From the NCBI GenBank assembly GCA_023261345.1, contig JAHFPE010000038.1, positions 1-7,026 on the forward strand: a DNA stretch of 7,026 bases, read 5' to 3'. The stretch is from Candidatus Woesearchaeota archaeon. Its GTDB lineage: Archaea > Nanobdellota > Nanobdellia > Woesearchaeales > ARS49. Below are positions 5,498-7,026 of the stretch, one piece after another (positions within the stretch are counted from its first letter, which is position 1; every line of letters starts with the position of its first letter). A program made the position numbers and the translations under genes. A model generated the notes under the pieces. That model was not told the origin of the DNA, ran no database searches, and worked only from the letters and a program-made list of their open reading frames with translations.

Positions 5498-7026
5498 ATG
5501 GATGAAAGCCGTCTACAATCTTTTTTTGGTCGTCATTTACTCAGTATTGATGATTTCTCAAGAGCAGAACTTAGACACATTATTGCACTTGCAGCGGATT
5601 TAAAAAAAGCTTCTCCTCGAGGAAGAATTGAAGTTTCTCAAAAGTACCGAATCGCATTGCACGGTCAAACTGGTGCGTTAATATTTCTCGAACCAAGTAC
5701 GCGAACAACTGGTTCTTTCTTTAGAGCTAATGAAATTCTTGATGGGAGAGATCCGCTAGTCATTGCGGATCCTAAAGCTTCTTCATTCGCAAAAAACGAG
5801 TCGATCGCTGATACTCTTAAAACACTTGTTGAACAGCACGGGCTTTCTTATGTTGTTATTCGTTCTTCAGAAGAAGGTGCTGCTTGGCATGCTGCAAGAG
5901 TGCTTGATGGATACTGCAATAATAAAGGGTATCCAAGAATTTCGGTTTTTAATGCGGGCGATGGAAGACATGAGCATCCTTCTCAAGCAATTTTGGACAT
6001 GTTCACAATCAAAGAAAGAATGGGACGACTCAATAATCTTAACATTGTCCTTCAAGGAGATTTAGAGAACAGTAGAACAATTCATTCATTGCTCAAAGTT
6101 TTGCTCAAATATGAAGGAAATAACTACACGCTTCTTTCAGCTCCAGAATTCAAGCTTCCTGAATTATACAAGGAAAGAATTACGCGAGTAGGCGGAACAT
6201 TTGCGGAAGCAGAAGAATATTCTACTGCATTGCTTGAAGGAAAAGATGTATTATACTTGTCTCGTCCACAAAAAGAACGATTTGATCAAGGAATGTCAGA
6301 AGATCATAAATCAGAATATATACGAAAACTCACTCTGCAATTAAAACAGTTGCCCGCCAAAAACTGTCCGTGGATAATGCACGCTCTACCAATAGATGAA
6401 ACATTTGGAGAAGTTGAAGAAGGGGTGAAAGATCACAAGAAGTTTATTGCATTCGAACAAGCGGGAAATGGAACATGGACCAGAGCTGCGGAACTTCTTC
6501 TCGTTCTCACTGAATCAGCAAATGGTGACTTGCCACCTTTTGTGTCAGACACACTTGAAGCAAGAATTGATGTACAAGAAGAACCTATTGCGGCGGATGT
6601 AAACAAGCTTCGCCAATACACCATAGGTCCTATTCAGGAGGGTTGGGCAATTGACAAGATTCCAGATGATTTCCGATTGTTCATGAGAATTCTAGAAATC
6701 ATGGGACCTCCAACTAAACACTTACCTTCTGGTAGAGTTACTGACTCAAAAGGAAAATGGAAGTACGTCGTAAAGTACGAAGGATTTGACATTCCAGAAG
6801 AGCGCATCAAAAGAGTGTTACTTCTTTCTCCAGGAATTGTCGTCAATAAAATAGAGTACAAAGGAGATACTATTGAGTATCCAGGAAAAAACTGCGGAAC
6901 TGAAAAACGCAACGTTGGAAGGGTTACACAAAAATTGACATGTCCTTCGCCAAATATTATACGAGAAGTGTATGCTTGTCCGAATTTGCGCTGCATCACT
7001 CGAAAAATCAACGTTGACTCAGAATT
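5498..7026 (+). CDS. pyrBI: Fused aspartate carbamoyltransferase catalytic and regulatory chain (PyrB-PyrI), 3' end outside window
   Basis: This enzyme makes N-carbamoyl-L-aspartate from carbamoyl phosphate and aspartate, the committed step of pyrimidine synthesis. The frame starts at ATG 5498 and stays open for 509 codons to the window end. The PyrB part (about 1-340) has the carbamoyl-phosphate motif STRT (67-70), the SSFAKNES loop with Lys99, Arg122, NAGDGRHEHPSQ with His160, GDLENSRT with Arg193, SRPQKERF with Arg256/Gln258, and FEQAGNGTWTRA (319-330). After a linker, the PyrI part (about 370 on) has YTIGPIQEGWAIDKIP (nucleotide-effector domain), LLLSPGIVVNKIE, and the first zinc pair, Cys494 and Cys499, in CPNLRC. 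The second CxxC pair must lie beyond the edge. No stop or restart separates the two parts. From memory, such fusions are known in Thermotoga and Treponema, and the SSF-K-ES and HEHP-Q wording resembles that class. HALPI (295-299) replaces the usual HPLPR. Confidence 0.93.
   Translation, partial: MDESRLQSFFGRHLLSIDDFSRAELRHIIALAADLKKASPRGRIEVSQKYRIALHGQTGALIFLEPSTRTTGSFFRANEILDGRDPLVIADPKASSFAKNESIADTLKTLVEQHGLSYVVIRSSEEGAAWHAARVLDGYCNNKGYPRISVFNAGDGRHEHPSQAILDMFTIKERMGRLNNLNIVLQGDLENSRTIHSLLKVLLKYEGNNYTLLSAPEFKLPELYKERITRVGGTFAEAEEYSTALLEGKDVLYLSRPQKERFDQGMSEDHKSEYIRKLTLQLKQLPAKNCPWIMHALPIDETFGEVEEGVKDHKKFIAFEQAGNGTWTRAAELLLVLTESANGDLPPFVSDTLEARIDVQEEPIAADVNKLRQYTIGPIQEGWAIDKIPDDFRLFMRILEIMGPPTKHLPSGRVTDSKGKWKYVVKYEGFDIPEERIKRVLLLSPGIVVNKIEYKGDTIEYPGKNCGTEKRNVGRVTQKLTCPSPNIIREVYACPNLRCITRKINVDSE

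Overview
This 7 kb window looks archaeal and most resembles a reduced-genome lineage such as DPANN (Woesearchaeota/Pacearchaeota-like); the exact lineage is an inference. Three things support this. The window encodes an archaeo-eukaryotic DNA primase. It encodes an aspartate carbamoyltransferase regulatory domain. Its promoters carry BRE plus TATA boxes placed about 22-23 nt before start codons, so several genes look leaderless, with no Shine-Dalgarno-type leader.

Layout. Positions 2-778 (+) hold the 3' part of a gene of uncertain function, possibly Nudix-like. Facing it on the minus strand, 775-1680, is a decayed gene for a putative HExxH zinc peptidase. One reading frame of about 301 codons runs through it, broken by one TAA, one TAG and one TGA, with no frameshift; the start codon also appears lost. 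Next come two minus-strand genes: htpX (1789-2637), an M48 membrane protease, and a DNA primase gene (2826-4256). The primase joins a PriS catalytic domain to a PriL-type iron-sulfur C-terminal domain in one chain. A divergent promoter region of about 185 bp separates the primase from two plus-strand genes. These are an extended-SDR sugar-nucleotide epimerase with HldD-like signatures (4442-5374) and a fused PyrB-PyrI aspartate carbamoyltransferase (5498 to beyond the window end).

The genes do not form one pathway. They cover membrane protein quality control, replication priming, surface-sugar nucleotide synthesis and pyrimidine synthesis, and most appear to have their own promoter. Two fused enzymes that are usually separate subunits in archaea (PriS+PriL C-terminal domain, PyrB+PyrI) sit within 4.2 kb of each other. 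The most unusual stretch is the multi-stop open frame at 775-1680. No RNA genes, CRISPR arrays, insertion sequences or notable repeats were seen, and there is no gene-free stretch longer than 300 bases.
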